Positions 48,845 through 57,541 of a DNA stretch of 64,000 bases are shown here, in pieces. Every line of letters starts with the position of its first letter. The stretch's first letter is position 1. The notes under the pieces are model-generated. The model made no database searches. It had not been told where the DNA came from and saw nothing but the letters and a program-made list of their open reading frames with translations. The stretch is taken from positions 1,302,001-1,366,000 of the forward strand of contig NZ_JAJADR010000001.1 in NCBI RefSeq assembly GCF_020447265.1, given 5' to 3'. Both the position numbers and the translations under genes were made by a program. This stretch comes from Hymenobacter lucidus (GTDB lineage Bacteria; Bacteroidota; Bacteroidia; Cytophagales; Hymenobacteraceae).

Positions 48845-50872
48845 TTACTTCCAGTCCAGAGTGCCGTCGGCGGGCTTTTTGTCGTCGCCGGGCTTGGGCT
48901 TGTCCTCATCGGGCTTGATGAGGCGGAACTCCACACGGCGGTTGATGCGGGCGTCTTCCTCGGTTACTTCCTCTTTCAGCGGCTGCGTGCTGCCGTAGCC
49001 CATACTTTCGATGCGGTTGGGCTTGAGCTTGCCTTTTGTCTCAATGTAGTGCCGGATGGCCTCGGCGCGGTCTTTCGACAGGGTTTCGTTGAAATCCGGG
49101 TCGCCCTTGGAGTCGGTGTGGCCCTTGATGCTGAGCCGGAACGTGGGATGGTCGACCATAAACAGCGCAATGCGGTCCAGAATCGGGTGCATGGCCGCGC
49201 GGATGTTGGCCTTGTCCTGGTCAAACTCGATGTTCTTGAAAATCAGCGGCAGGCCGTAGTCGATGGAGTTGGTTACGAGCTTCATCACCGTGTCTCCTTT
49301 TAGCTCAAACTGCTTTTCCACCGTGAAATAGTCCGGGCTCTGGATCAGGATAACGTAGTGTGAGCCTTCAATCAGGTCGAAGTCGAAAGTGCCATCGGGG
49401 CGCACGTACTTGCTGGCCACCTCAATGCCGTTGTCGGTATCAATGACGCTCACGATGCCGTTGAGCGGCTTGCTGCTCACCGAGTCTACCAACGAGCCTT
49501 CGATGTGCGTGGTAGCCAGCGGCTGGGCTTCCATGGGCAGCGGGAAGGAGTAGAGGTCCAGGTTTTTCATGTCCTTCTGCTCCGAGCGGGCATAGTACAG
49601 ATTTGTCGATTCGGTATCAATCGTGAAGTAGTATTCCGAGCCTTTGCCGTTCACCAGCGGCCCGATGTTGCGCGGCTCCTGCCAGCGGCCCCGCACGCGG
49701 TAGGTTTTGTAGATATCGAAGTCGCCGTAGTTCAGCAGCTGGCCCCGCGAGGAGAAGTACAGCACGTTGTAGAGCGGGTGGTAGTAGGGGCTCACCTCAC
49801 TTTCGCGGGTATTTACCACCGGCCCCAGGTTCTGGGCTTTGGTCCACTGCCCGGCCTTGTTTTTGGCCGTGTACCAGATATCCGACAAGCCGAAGCCGCC
49901 GAGCCGGTCGGAGGCGAAATACAGCGTGTCCTCGTTGCGCGACAAGGTAGGCTGCGAATCCCAGGCCGGGGAGTTTACCGTGCTGCCCAGCGTTTTGGGT
50001 ACCGTCCACTGCCCGTCCTTGAATGAGGATACGTACAGGTCGCAGTTGCCGTGGCACGTCGGGCACTCGCAGCGGGCGAAATACAGCGTTTTGCCATCCT
50101 TGCTCAGGCAGGCCGAGCCCTCGTTATACTGCGAGTTGATGGGCTTGGGCATGGGCTCGGCATCGGCCCACGACACGCCTTCCTTGCGCGAGGTGTACAA
50201 GTCCTCGTCCACGGCATCCTGAATGCCCCGGGTTTTGCGCTTCGAGGAGAAAATCAGCTGGTCGGCACCAGTACTCAGAGCGGGACCGTAATCCTCCACT
50301 TTCGAGTTGATAGCGTCGCCCATACTCGTGTACACACCCTTGGGCGGGTGAAACGTGGCAATGCTCTTGCGGTACTCCACGATGTCGTAGTACACCTTCA
50401 GCGGCACGTAGAGGTCGGCGTCTTTCTGCTCGAGCGAGTCGTAGTAGAGCTGAATCTTGCGCACGTCCTGGCGGTGATGCTTCAGGGCGAGGCGGTAGTA
50501 AGCCTTGGCTTTTTCCTCGTTGCCGGCCTTTTCCCAGAGCTGGGCCAGGCGCCAGAGCAGGGGCGTATCCTTGGCAAAGTTTTGAATGCCGAACAGCGAC
50601 ACGTAGGCTTCGAGCAGGTTGCGGGCCTGGTTGTAGTTGCGGCGCTTTTCAGCCTTCTGAATGGCTTTCAGCGCCTTTTTATCCTGGAAGTACGCCAGCT
50701 TGTTGACGTTGATAAAGTCGGGGGTGCCGTCAGGGCGCACCCGCAGCTGGCGCGTCACTTTGCCCGTGAGCTTGCGCGTCGGAGGGGGCGAGTTTTTTTG
50801 TTGGGAATGCCCCGTCCCGGTGAGAATAACGACGAGCAAGAGGGTGAGGAGTGGGCGTAGAGAGCGGAGCAT
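48845..50872 (-). CDS. OmpA-family protein with TPR and propeller, PorE-like
   Basis: 675 residues. The layout is a signal peptide (1-23), TPR-like helices (about 65-150), a PD40-type propeller (about 190-440, with DQLIFSSKRKTRG and EDTLYFASDRLGGFGLSDI), a carboxypeptidase-regulatory-like domain (about 450-545), and an OmpA peptidoglycan-binding domain (about 555-665, including FDQDKANIR, GHTDSKGDPDFN and LSKDRAEAI). This is the domain order of PorE, which anchors the type IX secretion system to peptidoglycan. Known PorE is a lipoprotein. Here the signal has no lipobox Cys, so the role is uncertain. Many genomes encode several OmpA proteins of this layout. Confidence 0.85.
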   Translation of the reverse strand: MLRSLRPLLTLLLVVILTGTGHSQQKNSPPPTRKLTGKVTRQLRVRPDGTPDFINVNKLAYFQDKKALKAIQKAEKRRNYNQARNLLEAYVSLFGIQNFAKDTPLLWRLAQLWEKAGNEEKAKAYYRLALKHHRQDVRKIQLYYDSLEQKDADLYVPLKVYYDIVEYRKSIATFHPPKGVYTSMGDAINSKVEDYGPALSTGADQLIFSSKRKTRGIQDAVDEDLYTSRKEGVSWADAEPMPKPINSQYNEGSACLSKDGKTLYFARCECPTCHGNCDLYVSSFKDGQWTVPKTLGSTVNSPAWDSQPTLSRNEDTLYFASDRLGGFGLSDIWYTAKNKAGQWTKAQNLGPVVNTRESEVSPYYHPLYNVLYFSSRGQLLNYGDFDIYKTYRVRGRWQEPRNIGPLVNGKGSEYYFTIDTESTNLYYARSEQKDMKNLDLYSFPLPMEAQPLATTHIEGSLVDSVSSKPLNGIVSVIDTDNGIEVASKYVRPDGTFDFDLIEGSHYVILIQSPDYFTVEKQFELKGDTVMKLVTNSIDYGLPLIFKNIEFDQDKANIRAAMHPILDRIALFMVDHPTFRLSIKGHTDSKGDPDFNETLSKDRAEAIRHYIETKGKLKPNRIESMGYGSTQPLKEEVTEEDARINRRVEFRLIKPDEDKPKPGDDKKPADGTLDWK

Positions 50873-51142
50873 AATTCAATAAGGCACAATGGCCGGTCCG
50901 AATGGCGCGGCGAAGATTCAAAAATAAGGATTTTCTCCGCTACGCAATGCGGCGGCCCGGCTGCCGGACTGGCGTGCTGTTGTGCCGCCTTGGCTGGTTT
51001 CACTCTCGTAAATTACCTTTTGGCGGCCGTGGCATAGCACTTGACAAAGACGTATATTCGGAAGCTCGCTCGCTTCGTCCTGCGTGTTGCCTGCTTTTGC
51101 TGTCATTCTGGCACCGCTTTCCCCTTTCCGACCCTCCTCTTT

Positions 51143-53644
51143 ATGAGTTCATACGATCCGCGCAAGCCCAAAACGACCACCCTGCTCATGACCGAGGACC
51201 CCGCCGAAATGGTGTCCATCGTGGCTGCCGACCCGGATCAGCCCTTGTCGGAGCAGGACTCGCCGGATGTGCTGCCGCTGCTGCCCGTGCGCAATACCGT
51301 GCTGTTTCCTGGTGTGGTGCTGCCCGTTACGGTTACCCGCAAGAAAAGCATCCGACTGGTGCGCAAAGCGTATCGGGGTAATAAAATAGTGGGCGTAGTG
51401 GCCCAGAAAAACACTTCCAGCGACGACCCCACCCTGTCCGACCTGTTTGAGGTGGGCACCATGGCGCGCATTCTCAAGCTGCTGGTGCTGCCCGATGGCA
51501 ATACTACCATCATCATTCAGGGCCAGAGCCGGTTCCGCATCGAGGAGCAAACCCAGGACACGCCCTACCTCACGGCCCGCGTGAGCTATTTCCCCGAGGC
51601 ATTTCCCAACAAGACATCCAAGGAAGTAAAGGGTTTGGTATCGTCGCTGAAAGACGCGGCGGCCAAGATGCTCAAGCTCAACCCCGAAATTCCGCAGGAA
51701 GCCCAGGTGGCGCTGGATAATATTGAGTCGCCGGCTTTTCTGACCCACTTTCTCTCGTCTAATATCAACGTAGAAGTGGGCTTGAAGCAGAAATTGCTCG
51801 AAATCAACGACGGCGTGGAGCGTGGTACCATGCTGCTGGAGATGATGATGAAGGAGATTCAGCTCCTGGAAATCAAGCACGAAATCCAGACCAAGGTCCA
51901 CACCGACATCGACCAGCAGCAGCGCGACTATTTCTTGCGTCAGCAAATTAAAGTGCTGCAGGACGAACTGGGCTTCGATGGGCCCGATCAGGAAATTGAG
52001 AAGTTCCGGCAGTTGGCCAAATCCAAAAAGTGGCCCGAAGCCGTGGCCAAGCATTTCAATAAGGAGCTCGAAAAGCTGGCCCGGGTAAACCCGCAGGCGG
52101 CCGAGTTTCCGGTGAGCGTCAACTACGTGGAGTTCCTACTCGATTTGCCCTGGGCCGAGTACACCAAGGACAACTTCAACCTGAAGCGCACCAAGAAAAT
52201 CCTCGACCAGGACCACTACGGCATGGAAAAGGTGAAGGAGCGCATCATCGAGTACCTGGCCGTGCTCAAGCTCAAAAACGACCTGAAAGCCCCGATTCTG
52301 TGCCTCTACGGTCCGCCCGGTGTGGGTAAAACCAGCCTGGGTCGTTCCATTGCCAAGTCGCTCGGCCGCAAATACGTGCGCATGAGTCTGGGCGGGGTAC
52401 GTGATGAGGCCGAAATTCGGGGGCACCGCAAAACCTACGTGGGCGCCATGCCCGGCCGCATTATTTCCCAGATCAAAAAGGCCGGGGCTTCCAATCCGGT
52501 GATTGTGCTCGACGAAATCGACAAGATTGCCTCCGACTTCCGCGGCGACCCTTCCTCGGCCCTGCTCGAAGTGCTGGACCCCGAGCAGAACTCGACCTTC
52601 ACCGACAATTACCTCGAGGTGGAGTACGACCTGAGCAAAGTCCTCTTCATTGCCACCGCCAACTCGCTCGATACCATTCAGCCCGCCCTGCGCGACCGGA
52701 TGGAAATCATTGACCTGACGGGCTACACGCTGGAGGAGAAAACCCAGATTGCCAAAAAGCACCTCTGGCCCAAGCAGCTCGCCGAGCATGGCCTGAGCCA
52801 AAAGGACGTGACCATCACTACGCCCTCCCTGCAGCGCGTCATCGACGACTACACCCGCGAGAGTGGCGTGCGGAGCCTGGAGCGTAAGCTGGGGGCCGTC
52901 ACGCGCAATATTGCCAAGCACAAGGCCATGAAAGAGGCGTTTCCGGAGACGTTGGAGCCCAAAGACATCAGCCGCATCCTCGGGGCCGCCATCTTCGACC
53001 GGGACCTGTATCAGGACAACGAAACGGCCGGCGTGGTCACGGGCCTGGCCTGGACAAGCGTCGGCGGGGATATTCTCTTCATCGAAAGCCTGCTGAGCCG
53101 GGGCCGGGGCAAGCTCACGCTCAGCGGCCAGCTCGGCGACGTGATGAAGGAATCGGCCATTACGGCGCTGAGTTACCTGCGCAGCCGGGCCGAGGAGCTG
53201 GGCATCGATTACCGCGTCTTCGACCAGTACGACCTGCACATTCACTTCCCCGAGGGCGCGGTGCCCAAGGACGGCCCCAGCGCCGGTATTGCCATCTTCA
53301 CCAGCATTGCATCGGTCTTTACCCAGCGCAAAATCCGCAGCCATTTGGCCATGACGGGCGAAATAACCCTGCGCGGCAAGGTGCTGCCTGTGGGCGGCAT
53401 CAAGGAGAAGATTCTGGCCGCCAAGCGGGCCGGTATCAAGGATGTGATTCTCTGCGAAAAGAACCGTAAGGACATCAACGAAATACCCGCCGATTACCTC
53501 AAAGACCTGACCGTGCACTACGCCGACCGGGTGGATGACGTGCTAAAAGTAGCCTTGCTGGACGAGCAGGTGGCCCACCCCATCAAGCTCATCGTGCGCG
53601 ACGAGCCGGCTGCTGCCGCCCTACCCAGCGTGGAAGTGGCTTAA
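51143..53644 (+). CDS. lon: ATP-dependent protease Lon
   Basis: 833 residues from the ATG at 51143 ([16 protein letters not shown]); the longer open frame to 51041 adds a non-family N-terminus. Lon degrades misfolded and regulatory proteins in the cytoplasm as a hexamer. The N-domain starts with [22 protein letters not shown]+ Walker [18 protein letters not shown] lies near residue 390, and Walker B is IVLDEIDKI. The Ser-Lys protease site is [12 protein letters not shown] (Ser near residue 711) with [11 protein letters not shown] (Lys near 754). All motifs are intact. The gap behind it holds a palindromic array. Confidence 0.97.
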   Translation: MSSYDPRKPKTTTLLMTEDPAEMVSIVAADPDQPLSEQDSPDVLPLLPVRNTVLFPGVVLPVTVTRKKSIRLVRKAYRGNKIVGVVAQKNTSSDDPTLSDLFEVGTMARILKLLVLPDGNTTIIIQGQSRFRIEEQTQDTPYLTARVSYFPEAFPNKTSKEVKGLVSSLKDAAAKMLKLNPEIPQEAQVALDNIESPAFLTHFLSSNINVEVGLKQKLLEINDGVERGTMLLEMMMKEIQLLEIKHEIQTKVHTDIDQQQRDYFLRQQIKVLQDELGFDGPDQEIEKFRQLAKSKKWPEAVAKHFNKELEKLARVNPQAAEFPVSVNYVEFLLDLPWAEYTKDNFNLKRTKKILDQDHYGMEKVKERIIEYLAVLKLKNDLKAPILCLYGPPGVGKTSLGRSIAKSLGRKYVRMSLGGVRDEAEIRGHRKTYVGAMPGRIISQIKKAGASNPVIVLDEIDKIASDFRGDPSSALLEVLDPEQNSTFTDNYLEVEYDLSKVLFIATANSLDTIQPALRDRMEIIDLTGYTLEEKTQIAKKHLWPKQLAEHGLSQKDVTITTPSLQRVIDDYTRESGVRSLERKLGAVTRNIAKHKAMKEAFPETLEPKDISRILGAAIFDRDLYQDNETAGVVTGLAWTSVGGDILFIESLLSRGRGKLTLSGQLGDVMKESAITALSYLRSRAEELGIDYRVFDQYDLHIHFPEGAVPKDGPSAGIAIFTSIASVFTQRKIRSHLAMTGEITLRGKVLPVGGIKEKILAAKRAGIKDVILCEKNRKDINEIPADYLKDLTVHYADRVDDVLKVALLDEQVAHPIKLIVRDEPAAAALPSVEVA

Positions 53645-53714
53645 ATCGGGGCTCTGCTGAGTTCTGCTGTACCTGTGGGGAGGCTGGGAATAACTCCCTG
53701 GCCTTCCCATAAGT

Positions 53715-53940
53715 GTTTTAGGGCCTTGAGTAAATCCTCAACGCCTGAAAACAAATGTTTTAGTGCCTTGGGACTTCCTCAACGTCTGAAAACAAATGTT
53801 TTAGCTCCTTGAGGCTTCCTCACTGCCCGGAAATAATCGTTTTAGAGCCTTGAGGACTTCCTCAAGGTCTAAAAACAGATGTTTTCGGGCAGTGAGGACG
53901 CCGCACTGCCTCCAAACGATTATTTCCGGGCAGTGAGGAG
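53715..53940. repeat. Tandem palindromic array, about 41-bp period
   Basis: Units start at 53715, 53757, 53798, 53839 and 53881, with a partial one at 53918. Each opens GTTTTAG/GTTTTCG, has a CCTTGAG..CTCAA core and closes ..GAAAAC or similar, so each unit can fold on itself. The fifth and sixth units contain an inverted copy of the third/fourth junction (CGATTATTTCCGGGCAGTGA). The 376-base gap between lon and porQ holds nothing else I can identify. Confidence 0.85.
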
Positions 53941-54020
53941 TTCTTCTGGCGGGCGATACAATAAAGGGAACTGGCCGGGCGTCTTACCCAGGATGCTCCC
54001 CAAACAACTATCTTAGAGGT

Positions 54021-55085
54021 ATGAATCGACTGCTACGCCGCCCGGCTTTCATCTGCTGTACTTTGTTGGGGGCCGGCTGCCTGCTGGCCCGGCCCGCAGC
54101 CGCCCAGATTGGCGGGCAGCAGGCCTTTTCCTTTCTCAACCTGCCCCCCAGCGCCAAGCTGGCGGGTTTGGGGGGCGTCAACGTGTCGTCGCGCGATGGG
54201 GATGGGACGATGCTGTATGGCAACCCCGCGCTGCTCAACAGCGAAATGGACGGCCGCCTGGCCCTGGGCTACGTCGATTTCCTGGCCGACATCAAGCAAA
54301 GTACCGCTTCCTACGTGTTCAATACTGAGCGGGCGGGCCGCTTCGGCATCGGCCTTACCTACCTCGATTACGGCAAGTTTGAGCAGTTCGACGCGGCCGG
54401 CAACAGCCAGGGAGAGTTTGCGGTAAGCGAGTATGCCCTGGGCGTGTCGGATGCCTACACGAGCGGCAACTTCACGCTGGCCGGTACACTCAAACTCGCC
54501 TTGTCGGGCATTGCCGGCAACCACTCGGTGGCTACGCTGGCCGATGTGGGCGCCCTGTTTAAGCACCCCACCCAGGATTTCAATGTGGGCCTGGTGGTGC
54601 GCAACGCTGGTATTCAACTTAAATCCTACGCCGGGGCCGAGCGGGAGCCAATGCCGCTCGACGTGCAGATCGGTACTTCCTTCAAGCCCGAGCACATGCC
54701 GCTGCGCATTTCCGTGACGGCCCACCACCTGCAGCAGCTCGATATCGTGTACCTCGACCCTAACGTGCGCGGGCAGCTCGATGAAAACAACCAGGAAATA
54801 AAGCCCAAAAAGAGCCTGGGCGACAAAATTGCCCGCCATTTCGTGGTCGGCGGCGAGCTTATTCTGGGCAAAAACCTGAACGTGCGCCTGGGCTACAACC
54901 ACCTGCAACGCCGCGAGCTGCGCCTCGACAACACGGCCGGGGGCGCAGGTATCAGCTTCGGGGTAATGCTGCGCATCAGCCAGTTTCAGCTCGACTACAC
55001 CCGGGCCGGCTACCATGCCTCGGGGGCAGCCAACTACTTCACCGTGGCCCGCAACATCGACACGTTGTTTAAAAAGTCCGAATAG
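54021..55085 (+). CDS. porQ: Type IX secretion system protein PorQ
   Basis: 354 residues with a signal peptide (about 1-29, ending AAAQ). The mature start IGGQQAFSFLNLPPSAKLAGLGGVNVS followed by NPALLN is the PorQ/PorV-like barrel signature. The remainder is an outer-membrane FadL/PorV-type barrel ending in FTVARNIDTLF. PorQ belongs to the outer-membrane attachment complex of the type IX system, which handles cargo such as the T9SS-sorted protein at 10613. It stands alone between the palindromic array and an inverted repeat. Confidence 0.92.
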   Translation: MNRLLRRPAFICCTLLGAGCLLARPAAAQIGGQQAFSFLNLPPSAKLAGLGGVNVSSRDGDGTMLYGNPALLNSEMDGRLALGYVDFLADIKQSTASYVFNTERAGRFGIGLTYLDYGKFEQFDAAGNSQGEFAVSEYALGVSDAYTSGNFTLAGTLKLALSGIAGNHSVATLADVGALFKHPTQDFNVGLVVRNAGIQLKSYAGAEREPMPLDVQIGTSFKPEHMPLRISVTAHHLQQLDIVYLDPNVRGQLDENNQEIKPKKSLGDKIARHFVVGGELILGKNLNVRLGYNHLQRRELRLDNTAGGAGISFGVMLRISQFQLDYTRAGYHASGAANYFTVARNIDTLFKKSE

Positions 55086-55097
55086 GGGCCCAACTTT

Positions 55098-55174
55098 AGT
55101 AGCGCGAACTTTGTAGTTCGCGTCCCCGGACGACCTAATTGCGCGGGGGCGCGAACTGCAAAGTTCGCGCTACT
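55098..55174. repeat. Long inverted repeat between porQ and hslU
   Basis: The left arm AGTAGCGCGAACTTTGTAGT.. (55098-55127) and right arm (55146-55174) are complementary over about 29 bases with one mismatch and one extra base. Each arm itself repeats GCGCGAACT and AGTTCGCG. It may serve as terminator or RNA-stability element. Confidence 0.75.
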
Positions 55175-55202
55175 GCTCTTCCTCTCTCTTCTCCCTCCAC
55201 CT

Positions 55203-56618
55203 ATGCTTGATTCTGCCACGTTTCTTACTCCGGCCCAGATTGTGGCCGAACTCGATAAGTACATCATCGGCCAGCACGATGCCAAGCGCCACGTGGCTAT
55301 TGCCCTGCGCAACCGCTGGCGTCGCCTGCACGCCCCGCTCGATATGCAGCGCGAAATCGTGCCCAACAACATTTTGATGATCGGCTCAACAGGCGTGGGC
55401 AAAACCGAAATTGCCCGTCGCCTGGCCAGCATTGCCGGCGCCCCCTTCACCAAAGTTGAGGCCTCCAAATTTACGGAAGTAGGCTACGTGGGCCGCGACG
55501 TGGAAAGCATGGTGCGCGACCTAGTAGAGCAGTCGGTGAACATGGTGAAGCAGCGCCGCAAGGAAGAGGTGAAAAGCCGCGCCGCCCAGGCCGTGGAAGA
55601 CATCATTCTCGACGCTCTGATACCGCCCGTAACGGGCAGTGGCCTCGCCACGGCCAAACCCTCGCTGGGCTTCGGCACCGACACCACCGGCGTACCCGAG
55701 TCGGACTACGAGCTGAACGAGCGGACCCGCGAGAAATTCCGCCTCAAAATCCGCAGCGGCGAACTGGACGAGCGCAAAATCGACATTCAGGTGCAGCAGC
55801 ACGGCACGCCGGGCATCGGCGTAGTAGGCGGCCCCGCTGGCCTCGACGATGCTTCGTTGGCGGGCCTGCAGGACATGCTGGGCTCGATGATGCCCAAGAA
55901 AACCCGCAAACGGAAAGTCACCATTGCCGAGGCGCGCAAGATTCTGCTGGACGAGGAAGCGGCCAAGCTCATCGATATGGATGAGGTGAAGGACGAAGCC
56001 ATCCGGCAGGCTGAAAACGCCGGCATCATCTTCATCGACGAAATCGACAAGGTAGCCAGCCGCGCCGGCAAGGGTGGGGGAGGTGGCCCCGATGTGAGCC
56101 GCGAGGGAGTGCAGCGCGACCTGCTGCCCATCGTGGAGGGCTCGGCCGTGAGCACCAAGTACGGTATCATCCAAACCGACCACATCCTGTTCATTGCCGC
56201 CGGGGCCTTCCACGTCGCCAAACCCTCCGACCTTATTCCGGAGCTACAGGGCCGTTTCCCGATTCGGGTGGAGCTACAGAGCCTGACCAAGAACGACTTC
56301 TACCGCATCCTGAAAGACCCCAAAAACGCCCTCACCAAGCAGTATGAAGCCCTGCTGCAGGCCGAAGACGTGCAGCTGTCTTTCGACGACGCGGCTCTGG
56401 AGCGGCTGGCCGAAATTGCCTTCGAGGTCAACGAAGAAGTGGAGAACATCGGGGCCCGGCGGCTGCACACGGTTATGAGCCGCCTGCTCAACGATATTCT
56501 CTTCGACGTACCCGACGTTATCGGGGCCCACGCCCACATTCAGATAACCCGCGAACTGGTCGAGGAGCGCCTGCGTGACATGGTCCGCAACCGTGACCTG
56601 AGCCAGTACATTCTCTGA
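55203..56618 (+). CDS. hslU: HslU, ATPase subunit of the HslUV protease
   Basis: 471 residues. HslU is the AAA+ unfoldase ring that feeds proteins to the HslV peptidase. The N-terminus LTPAQIVAELDKYIIGQHDAK is typical. Walker A is MIGSTGVGKTEIARRLA near residue 62. The intermediate I-domain spans about residues 110-230. Walker B is IIFIDEIDKVASR near residue 280. The C-terminal tail NRDLSQYIL is intact, as needed to dock into HslV. No hslV gene is present in this window, although the two are usually neighbours. Confidence 0.96.
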   Translation: MLDSATFLTPAQIVAELDKYIIGQHDAKRHVAIALRNRWRRLHAPLDMQREIVPNNILMIGSTGVGKTEIARRLASIAGAPFTKVEASKFTEVGYVGRDVESMVRDLVEQSVNMVKQRRKEEVKSRAAQAVEDIILDALIPPVTGSGLATAKPSLGFGTDTTGVPESDYELNERTREKFRLKIRSGELDERKIDIQVQQHGTPGIGVVGGPAGLDDASLAGLQDMLGSMMPKKTRKRKVTIAEARKILLDEEAAKLIDMDEVKDEAIRQAENAGIIFIDEIDKVASRAGKGGGGGPDVSREGVQRDLLPIVEGSAVSTKYGIIQTDHILFIAAGAFHVAKPSDLIPELQGRFPIRVELQSLTKNDFYRILKDPKNALTKQYEALLQAEDVQLSFDDAALERLAEIAFEVNEEVENIGARRLHTVMSRLLNDILFDVPDVIGAHAHIQITRELVEERLRDMVRNRDLSQYIL

Positions 56619-56637
56619 GTTGGCGAGGCAGCAGGCA

Positions 56638-56745
56638 GTGAAATAGTGAGTGCCGCTTAACGGTAGCGGGTTTCCCCACGTAATCTGTGTGGGAGGCCTG
56701 CTGCCGCTAAGCGGTACTTCCCGTTTTACCACCTCACTATCTCAC
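56638..56745. repeat. Large imperfect inverted repeat
   Basis: The outer arms GTGAAATAGTGAG (56638-56650) and CTCACTATCTCAC (56733-56745) pair with one mismatch. Inner segments GTGCCGCTTAACGGTAGCGG and its counterpart near 56700-56720 pair imperfectly, and CCCCAC..GTGTGGG lies in the centre. It fills the gap between hslU and the SDR gene. Confidence 0.65.
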
Positions 56746-56749
56746 CCGC

Positions 56750-57478
56750 ATGCATTATTACATCATCACCGGCGCTAGCCGCGGGCTGGGCCGGGCCTTG
56801 GCCGAAGCCGTATTGCGTCAGCCGGGCACCACCGTCATCGGCGTGTCGCGGCACGCAGCCATCGAGCACCCCCGCTACACCCACCAGCCCCTGGACCTGT
56901 CGGATATCATGGCCGTCGAAAACAACCTGTACAAGGTGTTTCCGCGCTGGACCGATGCGGCCAGCATCACGCTCATTAATAATGCTGCCGTAGTGGGCGA
57001 AATTGGCTATGTGGGCGAACAAACCAATGAGCACTTCAACTTCGTGTTCGATATAAATCTGGTAGCCCCGGCCATGCTGATGAATACTTTCCTCAGTGCC
57101 TATTCCGGGCTGAGTGTTCCGCGCACCATTCTCAACATCAGCAGCGGGGCCGCCCAGCGCCCTGTCGATGGCTGGGCTGCTTACTGCGCCTCCAAAGCCG
57201 CGCTGGAAGCCCTGACGGCCACTGCCCACAAAGAGCAAAGTCTGCGGGCCTCCGGTGTCCGGATTCGCAGCCTTTCGCCCGGGGTAATCGACACCTCCAT
57301 GCAGGAGCACATTCGGGCGGCCGATGCGGCCAGCTTTAGCGAAGTTGCCCGCTTTGTCGATTCGCATGCCCAAGGCAAGCTGGCCGCCGCCGAAGAGGTA
57401 GCCGGCCAAATCGTGCAGTGGCTACAACGCCCTGGTGCGGCCCAGGAACCAGTAACCTTGCGCTTAGCCGATATTTAG
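56750..57478 (+). CDS. SDR family oxidoreductase (benzil/sepiapterin-reductase-like)
   Basis: 242 residues. The cofactor motif ITGASRGLGRALAEAV lies at residues 6-21. NNAAVVGEIG is near residue 77, and the catalytic Ser in LNISSGAAQ near 133 is followed by YCASKAALEAL with Tyr and Lys near 146-150. SPGVIDTSMQ follows. The arrangement resembles the benzil reductase/sepiapterin reductase branch of SDRs. The substrate is unknown and the cofactor is probably NADP(H), judging from the Arg after strand 2. It is transcribed alone and ends at a strong terminator. Confidence 0.85.
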   Translation: MHYYIITGASRGLGRALAEAVLRQPGTTVIGVSRHAAIEHPRYTHQPLDLSDIMAVENNLYKVFPRWTDAASITLINNAAVVGEIGYVGEQTNEHFNFVFDINLVAPAMLMNTFLSAYSGLSVPRTILNISSGAAQRPVDGWAAYCASKAALEALTATAHKEQSLRASGVRIRSLSPGVIDTSMQEHIRAADAASFSEVARFVDSHAQGKLAAAEEVAGQIVQWLQRPGAAQEPVTLRLADI

Positions 57479-57489
57479 ATTCGTAACAA

Positions 57490-57522
57490 AAAAAGCCCCG
57501 ACCAGAATGGCCGGGGCTTTTT
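57490..57522. terminator. Bidirectional intrinsic terminator
   Basis: AAAAAGCCCCG (57490-57500) pairs with CGGGGCTTTTT (57512-57522), between the convergent SDR gene and the SusD gene. Confidence 0.9.
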
Positions 57523-57541
57523 GTATGCACAGAAGCTCGGA

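Noticed and set aside
53715..53940. CRISPR-like array (GTTTTAG starts at regular spacing)
   Set aside because: The period is ~41 bp with no unique spacers: the sequence between GTTTTAG words is itself repeated and palindromic. No cas genes are present.
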